Shown here in pieces: positions 62,226 to 64,000 of a DNA stretch of 64,000 nucleotides. The stretch spans positions 3,472,001 through 3,536,000 of the forward strand of contig CM034106.1 of NCBI GenBank assembly GCA_019914945.1, given 5' to 3'. Positions within the stretch are counted from its first letter, which is position 1; each line of letters opens with the position of its first letter. The DNA comes from Typha latifolia (taxonomy: Eukaryota; Streptophyta; Magnoliopsida; Poales; Typhaceae). Under the pieces are notes generated by a model. The model had not been told where the DNA came from. It saw only the letters and a list, made by a program, of their open reading frames with translations, and did not search any database. The position numbers and the translations under genes are program-made.

Positions 62226-64000
62226 TCAATCCAAAGCACAAATTCCTAAAGAAGTACGAAAATACTCAAATATCTGTAAATCCAAAAGTTTTGTGAATAA
62301 ATCTCCCAACTGTTTTTCTGTCTCAACATGTTCTAGTGCTATTGTTTTGTCTTCAACTAACTCGCGTATAAAATGATGTCGGATGTCAATATGTTTTATA
62401 TGCGAATGTTGAACAAGATTTTTTGGTATATTAATAGCACTCATGTTGTCACAATAAAGCACTATAGTATCTTGTTCAATGTCGTAATCTTTGACCATCT
62501 GTTTCATCCATAGTAATTGAGAATAACAACTTCCCGCTGCAATATACTCGGCCTCCGTAGTAGATAAAGATATCGAGTTTTGTTTCTTACTATGCCGAGC
62601 AACCAGATTGTTTCCAATATAAAAACATCCACTTGAGGTACTTTTTCTTTCATCACATGAACCTACCCAATCAGAATCCGTGTATCCAGATATGATAGCT
62701 TCCGAGTCATACGTAAACCATATACCTAAGTCAACTGTGCCACCGACATATTTTATGATACGTTTCACAACAAACAAATGTGTCTCCTTAAGTTCAGACT
62801 GAAACCTAGCACACACACCAACACTAAATGCAATGTTAGGTCTACTAGCAGTTAAGTACAAAAGACTACCAATCATGCTCCTATACAGTGTTTGATCAAC
62901 ACTTTTTCCTAAAATATCCTTACCTAGTTGTACTCATAGGAGTTCTAGCATGTTTTGCATTTTCTAAACCGAATTTACTCACAAGATCCTTAGCATACTT
63001 GGTTTGAGCGATAAATATCTCACTTTCCAACTGAGTAATTTGAAGTCCCAAAAAGAACTTCAACTCACCCATCATGCTCATCTCAAAATGACTATGCATA
63101 AGATATGCAAACTCCTTAGCTAATGATCGACTCGTTGCCCCGAAGATAATGTCATCCACATAAATTTATACCACAACTAAACCCTTGTTTGACCGTCTAA
63201 TGAACAATGTCTTGTCCAGTCCCCCTCGAGTGAACCCCGCATCCACTAAAAAAGTGGTCAACTTCTCATACCAAGCTCTTGGAGCTTGTTTTAGCCCGTA
63301 GAGGGCCTTTTTTAGTTTAAACACATGAGAAGGAAATTTTTGATCTTCGAACCCTTTCGATTGTTCGACATAAACATCTTTATTCAGAGTACCATTCAAG
63401 AAAGCACTTTTAACATCCATTTGAAACAATTTAAATTTTAAGTGACAAGCAATAGCATGCAGTATATGAATAGATTCTAATCTAGCAACAAGAGCAAATG
63501 TCTCATCAAAATCTATACCCTCAACCTGAGTATATCCCTGTGCTACGAGTCTAGCTTTATTTCGAACTATATTGCCATGTTCATCACTTTTATTCTTGTA
63601 AATCCATTTTGTTCCAATGACGTTCACATTCTTAGGTCTAGGAACTAAATACCAAACATCATTCCCAGAAAATTGCTCTAATTCCTCATGCATAGCATTA
63701 ACCCAAGAATCGTCTAACAATGCTTTCTTCACATTTTTAGGTTCAAAAGAAGATGTATAACAAGTAAATGATACCTCACTTTGGATTTGTCATCTTATCT
63801 TAATTGGTTCATTTACGTCTCCGATCACTTGTGACAGTGGATGATCTGATTTCACTCTGGCAGATGGTTCCGGTACGTTGGAGTCATCTTTGTTCATTTC
63901 AACTTTGTCCTCGTCCTGATTCTCAATTTCCAGATCAAGCTCCTTTCCTATTTCTTCGTCATATGTATCTTTCTAGATTTCATATCCAGTCATTTTTATA
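62226..64000 (-). pseudogene. Sirevirus reverse transcriptase and RNase H
   Basis: RT begins in the window with an acidic/Ser linker and FTCYTSSFEPKNVKKALLDD, then WVNAMHEELEQFSGNDVWYL and KLFQMDVKSAFLNGTLNKDV. At 63166-63168 TAA stands just before IYVDDIIFGAT, where relatives have a Gln codon (CAA to TAA fits), so one change truncates RT at its active site. YVDD itself is intact (about 63160-63149). A further stop lies near 62918. RNase H (62876-62226) is open: GYTDSDWVGSCDERKSTSSG, STTEAEYIAAGSCYSQLLWM, HIKHIDIRHHFIRELV. These are Sirevirus forms. Confidence 0.9.

Larger units (their letters stand above)
59392..64000 (-). mobile_element. Sirevirus in minus orientation, 3' half, running off the window
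   Basis: The 3' LTR is 59392-60355; then, moving right, polypurine tracts, an envelope-like gene fragment, a spacer, RNase H and RT. It lies in gag of the plus-strand Sirevirus and the base block before it is GACAG (59387-59391). Its 5' LTR and the second GACAG should be to the right of 64000. Confidence 0.88.

Overview
The window is plant nuclear repeat DNA, from a flowering plant by its element families. It holds nested LTR retrotransposons and no host gene that I can support. I see Ty1/copia Sireviruses with an envelope-like gene, Ty3/gypsy chromoviruses of two related families (called C and D here), one Ty3/gypsy element of Athila type and one degenerate second copia lineage. No rRNA, tRNA or bacterial-style gene is present. 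The species cannot be named from this sequence.

Layout. 1-2919: 3' end of a Sirevirus (+) whose envelope-like gene is split by a solo Sirevirus LTR (308-1177). 3390-22665: remains of an old chromovirus H (-), split by chromovirus C1 (3522-8756, -) and by chromovirus G (9695-22530, +). Inside the LTR of G sits a complete Athila element F (10251-20730, -), and inside the pol gene of F sits another solo Sirevirus LTR (13457-14526). 22666-27100: AT-rich sequence with simple and tandem repeats. 27100-31281: degenerate copia J (+) holding a 463-bp DNA-transposon-like insert. 31282-50992: chromovirus C3 (-), broken by a 5'-truncated Sirevirus (31526-35214), chromovirus E (36229-42602), chromovirus D1 (42943-47296), a solo C LTR (47422-48333) and a solo D LTR (49506-50457). 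51330-58211: chromovirus K (-), split by the young element D2 (52384-56677, +). 58212-64000: a Sirevirus 5' end (+) cut after 207 bp of gag by a second Sirevirus in the opposite orientation that runs off the window.

Nest order rests on element ends and target-site duplications read directly: GATTC, CAATG, GTAGC, ACATC, TAAAG, TCGAT, AACTA, and the imperfect pairs TGTAC/TATAC and TGGTG/GAGTG.

Four signals deserve attention. (1) Chromovirus LTRs contain a variable number (0, 1, 2, about 5) of tandem tRNA-iMet primer-binding-site units at their 3' end, as if the LTR boundary had moved outward past successive primer sites. (2) D1 and D2 share the same deletion of reverse transcriptase and RNase H, yet D2 has nearly identical LTRs, which points to a non-autonomous lineage moved in trans. 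(3) The palindrome GCGTTCGAACGC, about 30 exact copies by eye, forms arrays upstream of the TATA box in LTRs of both Ty1/copia and Ty3/gypsy elements, with an 18/20 match extending beyond the palindrome. (4) The same palindromes lie upstream of the Sirevirus envelope-like gene, together with a TATA-like box and a candidate 5'-UTR intron.

Every coding region is damaged. Chromovirus copies in which the loss can be seen lack part of the enzyme set (integrase in C1, RT active site in E, RT/RNase H in D1, RT/RNase H and integrase core in D2), so any recent movement must have used proteins from elsewhere.
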